Origin: Bacteroidota bacterium | Lineage (GTDB): Bacteria > Bacteroidota > Bacteroidia > Chitinophagales > Chitinophagaceae | Length of the DNA: 64,000 nucleotides | NCBI GenBank assembly: GCA_023423405.1 | Contig: JAFAFR010000084.1 | Location: 1 to 64,000 of the forward strand | Reading direction: 5' to 3' | Shown: in pieces, positions 6,833 through 15,303 of the stretch | Layout of the letters: every line of letters starts with the position of its first letter | Numbering within the stretch: position 1 is the stretch's first letter | Position numbers and translations under genes: made by a program | The notes under the pieces: generated by a model | Databases searched by the model: none | The model's input: the letters and a program-made list of their open reading frames with translations, nothing else | What the model was told of the DNA's origin: nothing

Positions 6833-8386
6833 ATGTTTAAGAAACCCACTATTCTTTTCCTGGTCAGCGCCCTTGCTGTATTGCAAGTGCCGGCGCAGAA
6901 CCGCGACAGCATCATGGTGCAGGCCATCGTGAAAGAAGCCACCGACAACTCGCAACTGAAACCGCTGGCCCATGCGCTCATGGACGGCATCGGCCCGAGG
7001 CTGGTGGGAACCCCGCAAATGAAGCAGGCGCACGAATGGGCCGTGAACCAGTACAGACAGTGGGGCATCGAAGCCAAAAACGAGCAGTGGGGTGAGTGGC
7101 GCGGATGGGAGCGGGGCATTACCCATATAGATATGGTGTACCCGCGTGTGCGTTCCCTCGAAGGCACCCAACTGGCCTGGAGCGGCAGCACCGGTGGAAA
7201 AACGGTTACCGGTGAAGTGGTCATCCTGCCCGACCTGGCCGACTCAAACGCTTTCCGCGCCTGGCTACCCGCGGTGAAGGGAAAATTCGTGCTGATCTCC
7301 CTGCCGCAGCCCACCGGCCGGCCCGACTACAACTGGAACGAATACGCCACCCGCGAATCTTTTGAAGCCATGAAAAAAGAACGCAGCGACGCCCAGGACG
7401 CCTGGCGGAAAAGACTGCAAAAAACCGGCTTCAGCAACCAAACCCTTCCCGATGCCCTGGAGAAAGCAGGCGCCGCCGGCATTCTCAGCAGCTACTGGTC
7501 CAACGGCTTCGGCGTGAATAAAATATTCGGCGCCCGCGCCCGCAAGATCCCTACGCTCGACATCTCCCTGGAAGATTACGGCCTGCTCTACCGCCTGGCC
7601 GAGGGCGGCACCACACCGAAGATCAGCGTGCGGGCTGAATCCAAAGAACTGGGCATGGTGCCCACTTTCAATACCATCGCCAGCATCCGCGGAACGGAAA
7701 AGCCCGATGAATACGTGATCCTCTCGGCCCACTTCGATTCCTGGGACGGCGGCACCGGCGCCACCGACAACGGCACCGGCACCCTCTGCATGATGGAAGC
7801 CATGCGGATCCTGAAAAAACTCTACCCCAACCCCAAACGCACCATCCTGGTGGGGCACTGGGGCAGCGAAGAGCAGGGACTGAACGGCTCGCGGGCCTTT
7901 GTGGAAGACCACCCCGAAATTGTGCAGGGCATACAGGCCTTGTTCAACCAGGACAATGGCACCGGCCGGGTGAAAAACCTCTCGGGCCAGGGTTTCCTGA
8001 ATGCCTATGACTACCTGGGCCGCTGGCTGTCGGTAGTGCCTTCCTATATAAAAGATACCATCGATACGCGCTTCCCGGGTGCGCCCGGCGGGGGCGGTTC
8101 CGATTTTGCCTCCTTTGTGGCGGTAGGCGCGCCGGCCTTTTCCCTCAGTTCACTGAGCTGGTCTTACGGGAATTACACCTGGCACACCAACCGCGATACC
8201 TACGATAAGATCGTGTTCGACGACGTCAGGAGCAATGCCATTCTCGCCGCCATCCTGGCCTATATGGCCAGCGAGGACCCGGCGACCACCAGCCGCGTAA
8301 AAGCCGTGCTACCCCTGAACAGGAGGGGGGAACCGGGCCAGTGGCCGGCGCAGCGCAAAGCCACCCGGAAAGGCGGCGTCAACTAA
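6833..8386 (+). CDS. Secreted M28 family zinc aminopeptidase
   Basis: A 517-residue exported metallopeptidase with signal peptide MFKKPTILFLVSALAVLQV, cut near PAQ. A protease-associated (PA) type domain lies at about residues 110-260. The M28 zinc site is visible as SAHFDSWDGGTGATDNGTG (His and bridging Asp), GSEEQGLNGS (catalytic Glu and metal Glu), NQDNGTG (metal Asp) and YTWHTNRDTYD (metal His). It probably releases single N-terminal residues. It follows the S9 peptidase on the same strand with a 51-base gap, so the two may be co-transcribed and act in sequence on peptides. Confidence 0.92.
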   Translation: MFKKPTILFLVSALAVLQVPAQNRDSIMVQAIVKEATDNSQLKPLAHALMDGIGPRLVGTPQMKQAHEWAVNQYRQWGIEAKNEQWGEWRGWERGITHIDMVYPRVRSLEGTQLAWSGSTGGKTVTGEVVILPDLADSNAFRAWLPAVKGKFVLISLPQPTGRPDYNWNEYATRESFEAMKKERSDAQDAWRKRLQKTGFSNQTLPDALEKAGAAGILSSYWSNGFGVNKIFGARARKIPTLDISLEDYGLLYRLAEGGTTPKISVRAESKELGMVPTFNTIASIRGTEKPDEYVILSAHFDSWDGGTGATDNGTGTLCMMEAMRILKKLYPNPKRTILVGHWGSEEQGLNGSRAFVEDHPEIVQGIQALFNQDNGTGRVKNLSGQGFLNAYDYLGRWLSVVPSYIKDTIDTRFPGAPGGGGSDFASFVAVGAPAFSLSSLSWSYGNYTWHTNRDTYDKIVFDDVRSNAILAAILAYMASEDPATTSRVKAVLPLNRRGEPGQWPAQRKATRKGGVN

Positions 8387-8430
8387 ACACTCAATTCGGC
8401 ACGTTAACCAAACAGGTCAACCAAACAGCC

Positions 8431-9009
8431 ATGGTGCCCGTCTATTATGCCATCTGCATGGGCATTGCCCTAAGCGCCTGCTGCGGTTTCAGGATCTTCC
8501 TGCCGCTGCTGGTGGCCGCCCTGGCGGGGCACTGGGGGCTTATTCCCCTGCAGCACGACATGGCCTGGCTGGGAAGCTGGCCGGCCATCATCTGTTTTGG
8601 CACGGCCACGGTGCTGGAAATCGCCGCCTACTATATACCGGTGGTGGACAATGTGCTGGACGCCCTGGCAGCGCCGCTGGCGGTAGGGGCGGGTACCCTG
8701 GCAGCCGTTTCCCTTTTCCCGGCGGGGGAGTGGGAGCCGCTCTGGCGCTGGGTGCTGGCGGCCCTGGCAGGAGGCACCCTGGCCGGCGGTATCCAGTTGG
8801 GCTCGGGCCTGCTGCGCCTGCTGAGCACCAAAACCACGGCCGGCGCCGGCAACGCCGCAGTTGCCACGGGTGAGAATGTTGCGGCCCTGGGTGGCTCGGT
8901 GGGAGCAGTATTTGTGCCGGTATTGACCGCCCTGTTATTGCTGCTGCTGGCGGCATGGCTGTTTTTCCGGGTGCTAAAGCGGATTTTTTCCCGGAAAAAG
9001 GACAAATAA
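8431..9009 (+). CDS. DUF4126 family membrane protein
   Basis: A 192-residue protein with about five hydrophobic segments and a basic C-terminus (FFRVLKRIFSRKKDK), matching DUF4126 membrane proteins of unknown role. The start at 8431 is chosen because the ATG at 8341 lies inside the M28 gene and its extra residues (AGAAQSHPERRRQ) look like out-of-frame M28 sequence. Glycine- and alanine-rich loops such as GNAAVATGENVAALGGS resemble inner membrane channel-like repeats, but no function can be assigned. It ends 74 bases before rpsJ, which has its own promoter. Confidence 0.75.
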   Translation: MVPVYYAICMGIALSACCGFRIFLPLLVAALAGHWGLIPLQHDMAWLGSWPAIICFGTATVLEIAAYYIPVVDNVLDALAAPLAVGAGTLAAVSLFPAGEWEPLWRWVLAALAGGTLAGGIQLGSGLLRLLSTKTTAGAGNAAVATGENVAALGGSVGAVFVPVLTALLLLLLAAWLFFRVLKRIFSRKKDK

Positions 9010-9020
9010 TCCGGCAATTC

Positions 9021-9052
9021 TTTGGTAACAATTAAAATGACCATTACCTTTG
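9021..9052 (+). promoter_or_regulatory. Main promoter of the S10-spc ribosomal operon
   Basis: TTTG at 9021-9024 and TACCTTTG at 9045-9052 are separated by 20 bases. This is an exact match to the Bacteroidota housekeeping promoter (TTTG, N19-21, TAnnTTTG). Transcription would start near 9058, about 25 bases before rpsJ. It is the best promoter in the window. Confidence 0.8.
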
Positions 9053-9083
9053 CACTCCCAATTAAAGTTTTGGGATAACAGGT

Positions 9084-9389
9084 ATGTCACAGCGAATCAG
9101 AATAAAATTGCAGTCCTACGATCACAACCTGGTGGACAAATCTGCCGAGAAGATCGTAAAAACCGTTCGTAGCACCGGAGCCGTGGTAACAGGACCCATT
9201 CCCCTGCCCACCCAGAAAAAGGTCTTCACTGTGCTGCGTTCACCCCACGTGAACAAGAAAGCCCGTGAGCAATTCCAACTCTGCACGCACAAGCGTTTGC
9301 TGGACATCTATACTTCTTCCAGCCGTACGGTGGATGCACTGAGCAAGCTCGACCTGCCCTCCGGTGTTGAAGTAGAGATCAAAGCCTGA
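9084..9389 (+). CDS. rpsJ: 30S ribosomal protein S10
   Basis: A 101-residue protein of full family length. It has MSQRIRIKLQSYDH at the N-terminus, the TGAVVTGPIPLPT block and the SPHVNKKAREQF loop followed by the C-terminal DLPSGVEVEIKA. S10 binds 16S rRNA in the small-subunit head and, as NusE, joins antitermination complexes. It is the first gene of the ribosomal run and has a strong promoter. Unusually, rpsL, rpsG and fusA do not precede it and a 413-base gap follows. Confidence 0.97.
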   Translation: MSQRIRIKLQSYDHNLVDKSAEKIVKTVRSTGAVVTGPIPLPTQKKVFTVLRSPHVNKKAREQFQLCTHKRLLDIYTSSSRTVDALSKLDLPSGVEVEIKA

Positions 9390-9802
9390 CGGCATCCTCC
9401 CGGGCCACGATGGCAGGGGAGGACCCAGGATTCCGCCGGAACTTCGGTGAAAGCGGCGCTGACAAAGCAAATTAGTTCTTATAAATAACTACCCTATCTC
9501 TCAACCCGCCCCTGGGCGGAGAAAAGAGCGCTGGGGTTGGATGAAAAGGCAAATCCTCCGTGAAATCCTTGATCATCCAGTAATCAGTAAAAGTAAATAT
9601 GAACAAGCCGTTCAGGGTTTGTTTACTATTGGTACTTCCATCGTCGCCGGAGCTGTAAAGCAGGGGCGGGTGAAACGGAAAAGGTCAATAGCAAACGGGG
9701 ATTGAAATCCTCCTTCGCATTCGCTGTATGCGCCGCCCGGCGGTACAGTGCAATGGCCAGTAGGAATGTCCTTTTAACCATGCGGCGCAAATGGTAACTT
9801 AA
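9390..9802 (+). promoter_or_regulatory. Long non-coding gap between rpsJ and rplC, candidate r-protein leader RNA
   Basis: No credible gene is present in these 413 bases, while other gaps in the run are roughly 0-80 bases. Several hairpins can be drawn: 9395-9423 (TCCTCCC with GGGAGGA), 9506-9519 (CCGCCC with GGGCGG), 9697-9712 (GGGGAT with ATCCTC, tetraloop TGAA, one G-T pair) and about 9725-9747 (TGTA and CCG pairing with CGG and TACA). I see no clear TAnnTTTG promoter inside. A cis-acting feedback leader for L3/L4 or a processing site is inference. Confidence 0.45.
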
Positions 9803-10420
9803 ATGAAAGGAATTATTGGCAAAAAGCTGGGTATGACCAGCATTTTCAGTCCCGATGGCAAGCAAACCGCCTGCACCATCATTGAAGCAGGTCCCTGTGT
9901 TGTAACACAGGTAAAAACAAAAGAGACAGACGGCTACAACGCCCTCCAACTCGCTTTCGGCGACAAGAAAGAGAAGAACGCTACCAAAGCCGAAACAAAT
10001 CACTTCTCCAAGGCACAAACCGCTGCCAAACGCTTCGTTAAAGAATTTCGTGATTATTCCATAGAGAAAGCACTCGGTGAAACCGTAACTGCCGACATTT
10101 TCGCTGAAGGCGAAAAAGTAGAGGTGGTAGGCCAGAGCAAGGGCAAGGGTTTCCAGGGTGTGGTTAAACGCCATGGATTCTCCGGTGTGGGTGAAGCTTC
10201 CCACGGTCAGCACGACCGCCAGCGCGCCCCCGGTTCCCTCGGTAACTCTTCCGATGCCTCCCGCGTTATGAAAGGCATGCGCATGGCCGGCCGTATGGGC
10301 AACGACCGTGTGAAAACGAAGGGCCTGAAGATCGTGAAAGTATTCCCCGATAAAAATTACATCCTGGTGAGCGGTTCCGTTCCCGGTCATATTGGTTCCA
10401 TTGTTTTTATCCAGAAGTAA
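9803..10420 (+). CDS. rplC: 50S ribosomal protein L3
   Basis: A 205-residue L3, an early-assembly protein reaching toward the peptidyl transferase centre. The N-terminus MKGIIGKKLGMTSIF and the loop ASHGQHDRQRAPGSLGN are diagnostic. The Gln that PrmB methylates in E. coli L3 (GSIGQ) is aligned here with Asn in GSLGN, so that modification is not expected. The gene follows the long gap after rpsJ and precedes rplD by 20 bases. Confidence 0.97.
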   Translation: MKGIIGKKLGMTSIFSPDGKQTACTIIEAGPCVVTQVKTKETDGYNALQLAFGDKKEKNATKAETNHFSKAQTAAKRFVKEFRDYSIEKALGETVTADIFAEGEKVEVVGQSKGKGFQGVVKRHGFSGVGEASHGQHDRQRAPGSLGNSSDASRVMKGMRMAGRMGNDRVKTKGLKIVKVFPDKNYILVSGSVPGHIGSIVFIQK

Positions 10421-10440
10421 ACCATTCAATCTGAAGTAAG

Positions 10441-11079
10441 ATGCAAGTAGATGTTTTAAATATACAGGGACAGAAAACAGGAAGAACACTCGAACTGCCG
10501 GATGAGATCTTTGCAGTGGAGCCCAACGACCATGTGATCTATCTTTCTGTAAAACAATACCTGGCTGCGCAGCGCCAGGGCACCCACAAGGTGAAAACCC
10601 GTATGGAAGTGCAGGGCGCCAGCCGCAAGCTGCACCGTCAGAAAGGAACCGGTGGTTCCCGTAAAGGCAACCTGCGTAACCCTCTCTACAAAGGTGGTGG
10701 TACCATCTTCGGACCCAAACCCCGCGACTACAGCTTCAAGCTGAACCGCAAGGTGAAGGACCTCGCCAAAATGAGCGCCCTCGCTTACAAGGCAAAAGAA
10801 AACGCCATCGTGGTAGTGGAAGACCTGGTACTGGAAACACCCAAAACCAAGTCCATCACGGCAGCACTGAAAGCCTGGAACCTTGCCGGTAAGAAGACCC
10901 TCTTCGTCCTGCCGGAAACCGGTGACAACCTCTACCTGAGCCTCCGCAACATTCCTTCCGTGGAAGGAGTTCTGCTGAGCGATATGAACACCTACGACAT
11001 CGTAAATGCCCAGGTGCTGGTACTCAGCGAGAGCGCTGCCAAAGTGTTCACCGAAGCAGAAGTGGAAGAAAACGCATAA
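10441..11079 (+). CDS. rplD: 50S ribosomal protein L4
   Basis: A 212-residue L4. The extended loop that lines the exit tunnel is visible as RQKGTGGSRKGNLRNPLYKGGGTIFGPKPRDY. The globular domain ends with LVLETPKTKS and VLVLSESAAKVF. In enterobacteria L4 represses its own operon, but no such signal can be shown here. It has the standard order and spacing between rplC and rplW. Confidence 0.97.
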   Translation: MQVDVLNIQGQKTGRTLELPDEIFAVEPNDHVIYLSVKQYLAAQRQGTHKVKTRMEVQGASRKLHRQKGTGGSRKGNLRNPLYKGGGTIFGPKPRDYSFKLNRKVKDLAKMSALAYKAKENAIVVVEDLVLETPKTKSITAALKAWNLAGKKTLFVLPETGDNLYLSLRNIPSVEGVLLSDMNTYDIVNAQVLVLSESAAKVFTEAEVEENA

Positions 11080-11103
11080 ACAAACATTATTAAATAGAAA
11101 GCA

Positions 11104-11403
11104 ATGAAACTTTCTGAAGTTCTGATAAAGCCGATACTCACCGAGAAAGCGAATGCCCAGCAGGAAAGCCTGCGCCGTTTCGCCTTCAAAGTTGCCCGTA
11201 AGGCGAACAAGCTGGAGATCAAGAAGGCCATCGAATCTTTCTACGGCGTAACCGTAGTGGATGTAAACACCGCCGTGATCCCCGGCAAGAACAAAACCCG
11301 CTTTACCAAAGCCGGTTTCATCAAAGGACAGAAGCCTGCCTACAAGAAAGCGCTGGTAACAGTTGCGGAAGGCGAAACCATTGACCTGTACGGCGCCGTA
11401 TAA
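11104..11403 (+). CDS. rplW: 50S ribosomal protein L23
   Basis: A 99-residue L23, which sits at the tunnel exit and docks trigger factor, SRP and the translocon. Recognised by MKLSEVLIKPILTEKA, FKVARKANKLEIKKAIE and the loop ending NTAVIPGKNKTRFTKAGF. It is the fourth gene in the run, 24 bases after rplD. Confidence 0.96.
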   Translation: MKLSEVLIKPILTEKANAQQESLRRFAFKVARKANKLEIKKAIESFYGVTVVDVNTAVIPGKNKTRFTKAGFIKGQKPAYKKALVTVAEGETIDLYGAV

Positions 11404-11486
11404 GCCCCGTCCATTCGATACAACAAAGGGGAAACCCGGAATTATTAAAGTAAGCGACGCTGAGAAGTTCGCAAAAAACAAAAGAG

Positions 11487-12320
11487 ATGGCATTAAGAAA
11501 ATACAAACCGATGACCGCCGGCACCCGCTGGAGAATCGGGAACGCGTATGCGGAGGTTACAACCAACGAACCGGAAAAGAGCCTCCTGGAAAAAAAGAAT
11601 GGCACCGGTGGCCGTAACGCCCAGGGCCGCAGGAGCATGCGTTATATCGGTGGCGGTCATGCGAAAATGTACCGTATCATCGATTTTAAGCGCACCAAGA
11701 AAGACATTCCCGCCAAAGTGGCCAGCATTGAATACGATCCCAACCGTTCTACCTTCATTGCCCTGCTGAACTACGCCGATGGTGAGAAGCGCTATATCCT
11801 GGCTCCCCAGGGACTGCAGGTGGGTGCGGAAGTGATCAGCGGTGATGCAGTGGCGCCCGAACTGGGAAATGCGCTGCAACTGAAAAACATGCCCCTGGGT
11901 ACGGTGGTGCACAATATTGAAATGCAGCCCGGCCAGGGTGGCAAGATCGCCCGCAGCGCGGGTACCTCTGCCCAACTGAGCAGCAAGGAAGAAAAATACG
12001 CCGTGCTGAAAATGCCTTCCGGCGAACTGCGGAAAGTGCTGATCAACTGTTACGCTACCGTAGGTGTGGCTTCCAACAGCGACCACAGCCTGCAGAGCAT
12101 GGGTAAGGCCGGCCGTAACCGCTGGAAGGGCATCAAACCCCGCAACCGTGGTGTGGCGATGAACCCCGTGGATCACCCGATGGGTGGTGGTGAAGGACGT
12201 GCGTCCGGCGGACATCCGCGCAGCCGTACCGGTAAATATGCCAAGGGTCTGAAAACCCGCCGCAGCAAGGGATCCGATAAACTGATCATCCAGCGCAAGA
12301 ACGGTAAGAAACTGGCATAA
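11487..12320 (+). CDS. rplB: 50S ribosomal protein L2
   Basis: A 277-residue L2, a core protein needed for subunit association and peptidyl transfer. It has YKPMTAGTRWRI near the start, SIEYDPNRSTFIALL and the highly conserved C-terminal loop AMNPVDHPMGGGEGR that approaches the catalytic centre, followed by a basic tail (GKYAKGLKTRRSKGS). It has full length and the expected place after rplW, with an 83-base gap. Confidence 0.97.
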   Translation: MALRKYKPMTAGTRWRIGNAYAEVTTNEPEKSLLEKKNGTGGRNAQGRRSMRYIGGGHAKMYRIIDFKRTKKDIPAKVASIEYDPNRSTFIALLNYADGEKRYILAPQGLQVGAEVISGDAVAPELGNALQLKNMPLGTVVHNIEMQPGQGGKIARSAGTSAQLSSKEEKYAVLKMPSGELRKVLINCYATVGVASNSDHSLQSMGKAGRNRWKGIKPRNRGVAMNPVDHPMGGGEGRASGGHPRSRTGKYAKGLKTRRSKGSDKLIIQRKNGKKLA

Positions 12321-12360
12321 CCCCAAACCACAAACGACAAACTACAAACCATTCTAAGAT

Positions 12361-12630
12361 ATGGCTCGTTCAATTAAAAAAGGACCTTACATCGACACAA
12401 AACTGGAGCAGAAAGTGCTGAACATGACCGATGGCAAACTCAAGAAGGGTGTTATCAAAACCTGGAGCCGCCGTTCTACCATCTCTCCTGATTTCGTGGG
12501 ACATACTTTCGCCGTGCACAATGGCAACAAGTTCATTCCCGTGTATGTAACGGAATTCATGGTGGGACACAAACTCGGTGAATTTGCCCCTACCCGGAAC
12601 TTCAAAGGTCACTCAAGCAAGAAAATGTAA
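12361..12630 (+). CDS. rpsS: 30S ribosomal protein S19
   Basis: An 89-residue S19 of the 30S head, contacting S13 and A-site tRNA. Diagnostic segments are MARSIKKGPYID, WSRRSTISPDFVGHTFAVHNG and GEFAPTRNFKGHS. It lies between rplB and rplV as in the conserved S10 operon. Confidence 0.97.
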   Translation: MARSIKKGPYIDTKLEQKVLNMTDGKLKKGVIKTWSRRSTISPDFVGHTFAVHNGNKFIPVYVTEFMVGHKLGEFAPTRNFKGHSSKKM

Positions 12631-12681
12631 TTGATAACGGTCCGCGGAAGCAACAGCCCAAGCGGATGAATCTGATAAACA

Positions 12682-13017
12682 ATGGAAGCAGTAGCTAAAC
12701 TGAATAATTATCCCACCTCTCCCAGGAAAATGCGTTTGCTCGCCGACCTGGTTCGTGGTCTGGAAGTGGAAAAGGTCCTCGCGATCCTTGAGCACAACGG
12801 AAAGCATCCGGCTGTTCCCCTGCGCAAGCTGGTGGTAAGCGCTATCAGCAACTGGAAACAGGCGAATGAAGGTGGTGATGAAACCAAGCTGGTTTTAAAA
12901 ACCATTTATGTAGATGGTGGCAGAACCCTGAAGCGGATGCGTCCGGCTCCCCAGGGCCGCGGTTACCGTGTACGCAAACGCAGCAATCACGTAACTGTAA
13001 TTGTAGATTCTAAATAA
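12682..13017 (+). CDS. rplV: 50S ribosomal protein L22
   Basis: A 111-residue L22 whose beta-hairpin lines the polypeptide exit tunnel, the site of macrolide resistance changes in other bacteria. Recognised by NYPTSPRKMRLLADLVRG and the C-terminal hairpin RPAPQGRGYRVRKRSNHVTVIV. It lies in normal order between rpsS and rpsC. Confidence 0.97.
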   Translation: MEAVAKLNNYPTSPRKMRLLADLVRGLEVEKVLAILEHNGKHPAVPLRKLVVSAISNWKQANEGGDETKLVLKTIYVDGGRTLKRMRPAPQGRGYRVRKRSNHVTVIVDSK

Positions 13018-13046
13018 TTCAATCGAATAAACTTAATATACCAAAC

Positions 13047-13832
13047 ATGGGTCAGAAAACAAATCCTATTGGTGCAAGGTTGGGAATCATCCGCGGATGG
13101 GAAAGCAATTGGTTCGGGAGCAAAAAAGACTATGCTTCCAAGCTGATTGAGGATCATAAGATCCGTACCTATCTCATGGCGCGTATCAACAAAGGTGGTA
13201 TTTCCAAGATCGTTATCGAGCGTACGCTGGGTAAACTGATCGTGACCATCCACACGTCCAAGCCCGGTATCATCATAGGTAAGGGTGGTAACGAGGTGGA
13301 CCGCATCAAGGAAGAGCTGAAAAAGCTGACCGGTAAAGACGATGTACAGATCAATATCCTGGAGATCCGTCGTCCTGAGCTGGACGCCATGATCGTGGGA
13401 GACACCATCGCCAAGCAGATCGAAAACCGTATCAACTATAAGCGTGCCATCAAAATGGCGATCGCTTCTGCACTCCGCATGGGCGCCGAAGGGATCAAGA
13501 TCAAGGTGAGCGGCCGTTTGGGTGGTGCAGAGATCGCCCGCTCCGAGGAAATCAAACAGGGTCGTACGCCCCTGCATACCCTCCGGATGGACATCGACTA
13601 CGCCAACGTATATGCGCTGACCGTTTACGGAAAGATCGGCATCAAGGTATGGATCTGTAAAGGTGAAGTACTTGCCAAGCGCGACCTGAACCCCAACTTC
13701 ATTGGTGGCAAGGAAGGTGCGCTGAGCGATCGCAGGGAGCGCCGCGACGACGACCATCGTGGTGGCCGGGGTGGTGACCGCGGCGGACGCGGTGGCGACC
13801 GGGGCGGACGTTCAGGTGGCCGCAGAAACTAA
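13047..13832 (+). CDS. rpsC: 30S ribosomal protein S3 with an Arg-Gly-rich tail
   Basis: A 261-residue S3 from the mRNA entry site. It has the start MGQKTNPIGARLGI, the KH domain loop KPGIIIGKGGNEVD and the C-terminal domain with GAEGIKIKVSGRLGGAEIARSE and KGEVLAKRDLNPNF. Beyond that point about 40 residues form an Arg-Gly tail (DDDHRGGRGGDRGGRGGDRGG, then RSGGRRN) absent from the E. coli protein. The tail DNA (about 13755-13829) is an imperfect tandem repeat. A disordered RNA-binding extension is inferred. Confidence 0.96.
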   Translation: MGQKTNPIGARLGIIRGWESNWFGSKKDYASKLIEDHKIRTYLMARINKGGISKIVIERTLGKLIVTIHTSKPGIIIGKGGNEVDRIKEELKKLTGKDDVQINILEIRRPELDAMIVGDTIAKQIENRINYKRAIKMAIASALRMGAEGIKIKVSGRLGGAEIARSEEIKQGRTPLHTLRMDIDYANVYALTVYGKIGIKVWICKGEVLAKRDLNPNFIGGKEGALSDRRERRDDDHRGGRGGDRGGRGGDRGGRSGGRRN

Positions 13833-13860
13833 TTCGAACATTTTCAAATAGACTAATAAG

Positions 13861-14280
13861 ATGTTACAACCTAAAAGAACGAAGCACCGGAAAATGCAGA
13901 AGATGCCTGCAAAAGGCAACACCAAGCGCGGTGCAGCCCTGTCTTTCGGATCGTTCGGACTGAAGGCGCTGGAAACCGTATGGATGACAGACCGCCAGAT
14001 CGAGAGTGCGCGCCAGGCCATGACCCGCTCCATGAAAAGGGAAGGGAATGTATGGATCCGCATCTTCCCCGACAAAGTGGTTACCCGCAAACCTGCGGAA
14101 GTACGTATGGGTAAAGGTAAAGGTAACCCCGACCATTGGGCTGCCGTAGTGAAACCCGGCCGCATCCTGTTCGAGTGCGACGGTGTATCACAGGAGGTTG
14201 CCAAAACAGCCATGGAACTGGCTGCACAAAAACTTCCCATCAAGACCAAATTTGTGGTTCGCCGGGAATTGCAGTCATAA
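13861..14280 (+). CDS. rplP: 50S ribosomal protein L16
   Basis: A 139-residue L16, which positions A-site tRNA on the large subunit. Hallmarks are MLQPKRTKHRKMQKM, the FGSFGLKALE segment and RMGKGKGNPDHWAAVVKPGR. It lies 28 bases after rpsC and 31 before rpmC. Confidence 0.97.
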   Translation: MLQPKRTKHRKMQKMPAKGNTKRGAALSFGSFGLKALETVWMTDRQIESARQAMTRSMKREGNVWIRIFPDKVVTRKPAEVRMGKGKGNPDHWAAVVKPGRILFECDGVSQEVAKTAMELAAQKLPIKTKFVVRRELQS

Positions 14281-14311
14281 CATTTGCTAACAACAACTAA
14301 AAGACCATACG

Positions 14312-14521
14312 ATGTCAAAGAATATCGATTTCGTTAAAAGCCTGAAGGATATGAGTGTGACCGACCTCAAGGCGCGTATCCAGGACGATGAGCTCCGTCT
14401 CAAGAAGCTGGAATTCGCCCATGCGATCACTCCGCTGGAAAATCCCATGAGCATCCGTTCCCTGCGCAGGGACATTGCCCGGCTGAAAACGGAATTAACA
14501 AAAAAACTGGCCACTGCCTGA
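14312..14521 (+). CDS. rpmC: 50S ribosomal protein L29
   Basis: A 69-residue, fully helical L29 located next to L23 at the tunnel exit. It has the family pattern of two long helices, with KDMSVTDLKARIQDDELRLKKLEFAHA and the C-terminal IRSLRRDIARLKTEL. Length is normal. It lies between rplP and rpsQ. Confidence 0.93.
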   Translation: MSKNIDFVKSLKDMSVTDLKARIQDDELRLKKLEFAHAITPLENPMSIRSLRRDIARLKTELTKKLATA

Positions 14522-14565
14522 GCGGGCCCGGTAACACAACAAGCTCATAGCTAAAACGAATAAAA

Positions 14566-14823
14566 ATGGCTGAAAGAAATTTGCGTAAAACAAGGATTGG
14601 TGTAGTAACCAGCAACAAAATGGAAAAGACCGTTACTGTTGCCGTTGAAAGAAAGGTGAAGCACCCTATCTACGGTAAATTCGTGAAGAAGACCACCAAA
14701 TTCCACGCACACGACGAAAAGAACGAGTGCAGCATTGGTGATACTGTCAAAATCATGGAAACACGCCCCCTCAGCAAAACAAAACGCTGGCGGATGGTGG
14801 AAGTACTGGAGAAAGTGAAGTAA
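14566..14823 (+). CDS. rpsQ: 30S ribosomal protein S17
   Basis: An 85-residue OB-fold protein binding 16S rRNA early in assembly. Diagnostic stretches are RIGVVTSNKMEKTVTVAVERKVKHPIYGKF and DTVKIMETRPLSKTKRWRMVEVLEK. It has the usual place between rpmC and rplN. Confidence 0.96.
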   Translation: MAERNLRKTRIGVVTSNKMEKTVTVAVERKVKHPIYGKFVKKTTKFHAHDEKNECSIGDTVKIMETRPLSKTKRWRMVEVLEKVK

Positions 14824-14864
14824 TCCCTCTGTTTTACATTACTAATAGATAAATACATTTTAAG

Positions 14865-15233
14865 ATGATTCAGCAAGAAAGCAGACTGAACGTAGCCGAT
14901 AACAGTGGCGCCAAAGAGGTGCTGGTGATCCGCGTACTGGGAAACAGTGGCCAGGATTATGCCAGGATCGGGGACAAGATCGTGGTGACTGTTAAAGATG
15001 CGATCCCTGCCGGCGGTATCAAGAAAGGCACTGTGACCAAAGCGGTGATCGTTCGTACCAAGAATAAACTGCGCCGTAAAGATGGTTCCTATATCCGCTT
15101 CGACGACAATGCCGTGGTATTGTTGAACAACTCGGACGAACCCCGCGGTACCCGTATTTTCGGACCCGTTGCCAGGGAGCTGCGCGACAAGGGTTATATG
15201 AAGATTATTTCTCTTGCTCCGGAAGTATTATAA
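14865..15233 (+). CDS. rplN: 50S ribosomal protein L14
   Basis: A 122-residue L14, an intersubunit bridge protein. Recognised by MIQQESRLNVADNSGAKEV, RRKDGSYIRFDDNAVVLLNN and the C-terminus ELRDKGYMKIISLAPEVL. It is full length. A promoter-like element begins over its last codons (15214-15244), ahead of rplX. Confidence 0.97.
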   Translation: MIQQESRLNVADNSGAKEVLVIRVLGNSGQDYARIGDKIVVTVKDAIPAGGIKKGTVTKAVIVRTKNKLRRKDGSYIRFDDNAVVLLNNSDEPRGTRIFGPVARELRDKGYMKIISLAPEVL

Positions 15234-15244
15234 TCGTACCTTTG
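15214..15244 (+). promoter_or_regulatory. Internal promoter-like element before rplX
   Basis: TTG at 15214-15216 and an exact -7 box TACCTTTG at 15237-15244 are 20 bases apart. The element overlaps the end of rplN and lies 60 bases before rplX, so it could boost transcription of the second half of the operon. Confidence 0.5.
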
Positions 15245-15303
15245 CGCCCCCGATGGGAGCACGGGCAGGTAACAAAAGTGAAAAATAGCTAAACAAGAAT
15301 CTA

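Noticed and set aside
9626..10489. Minus-strand open frame over the rpsJ-rplC gap and rplC
   Set aside because: Most of it is antisense to L3, and the part in the gap has no domain or plausible start, so the gap was kept as non-coding.
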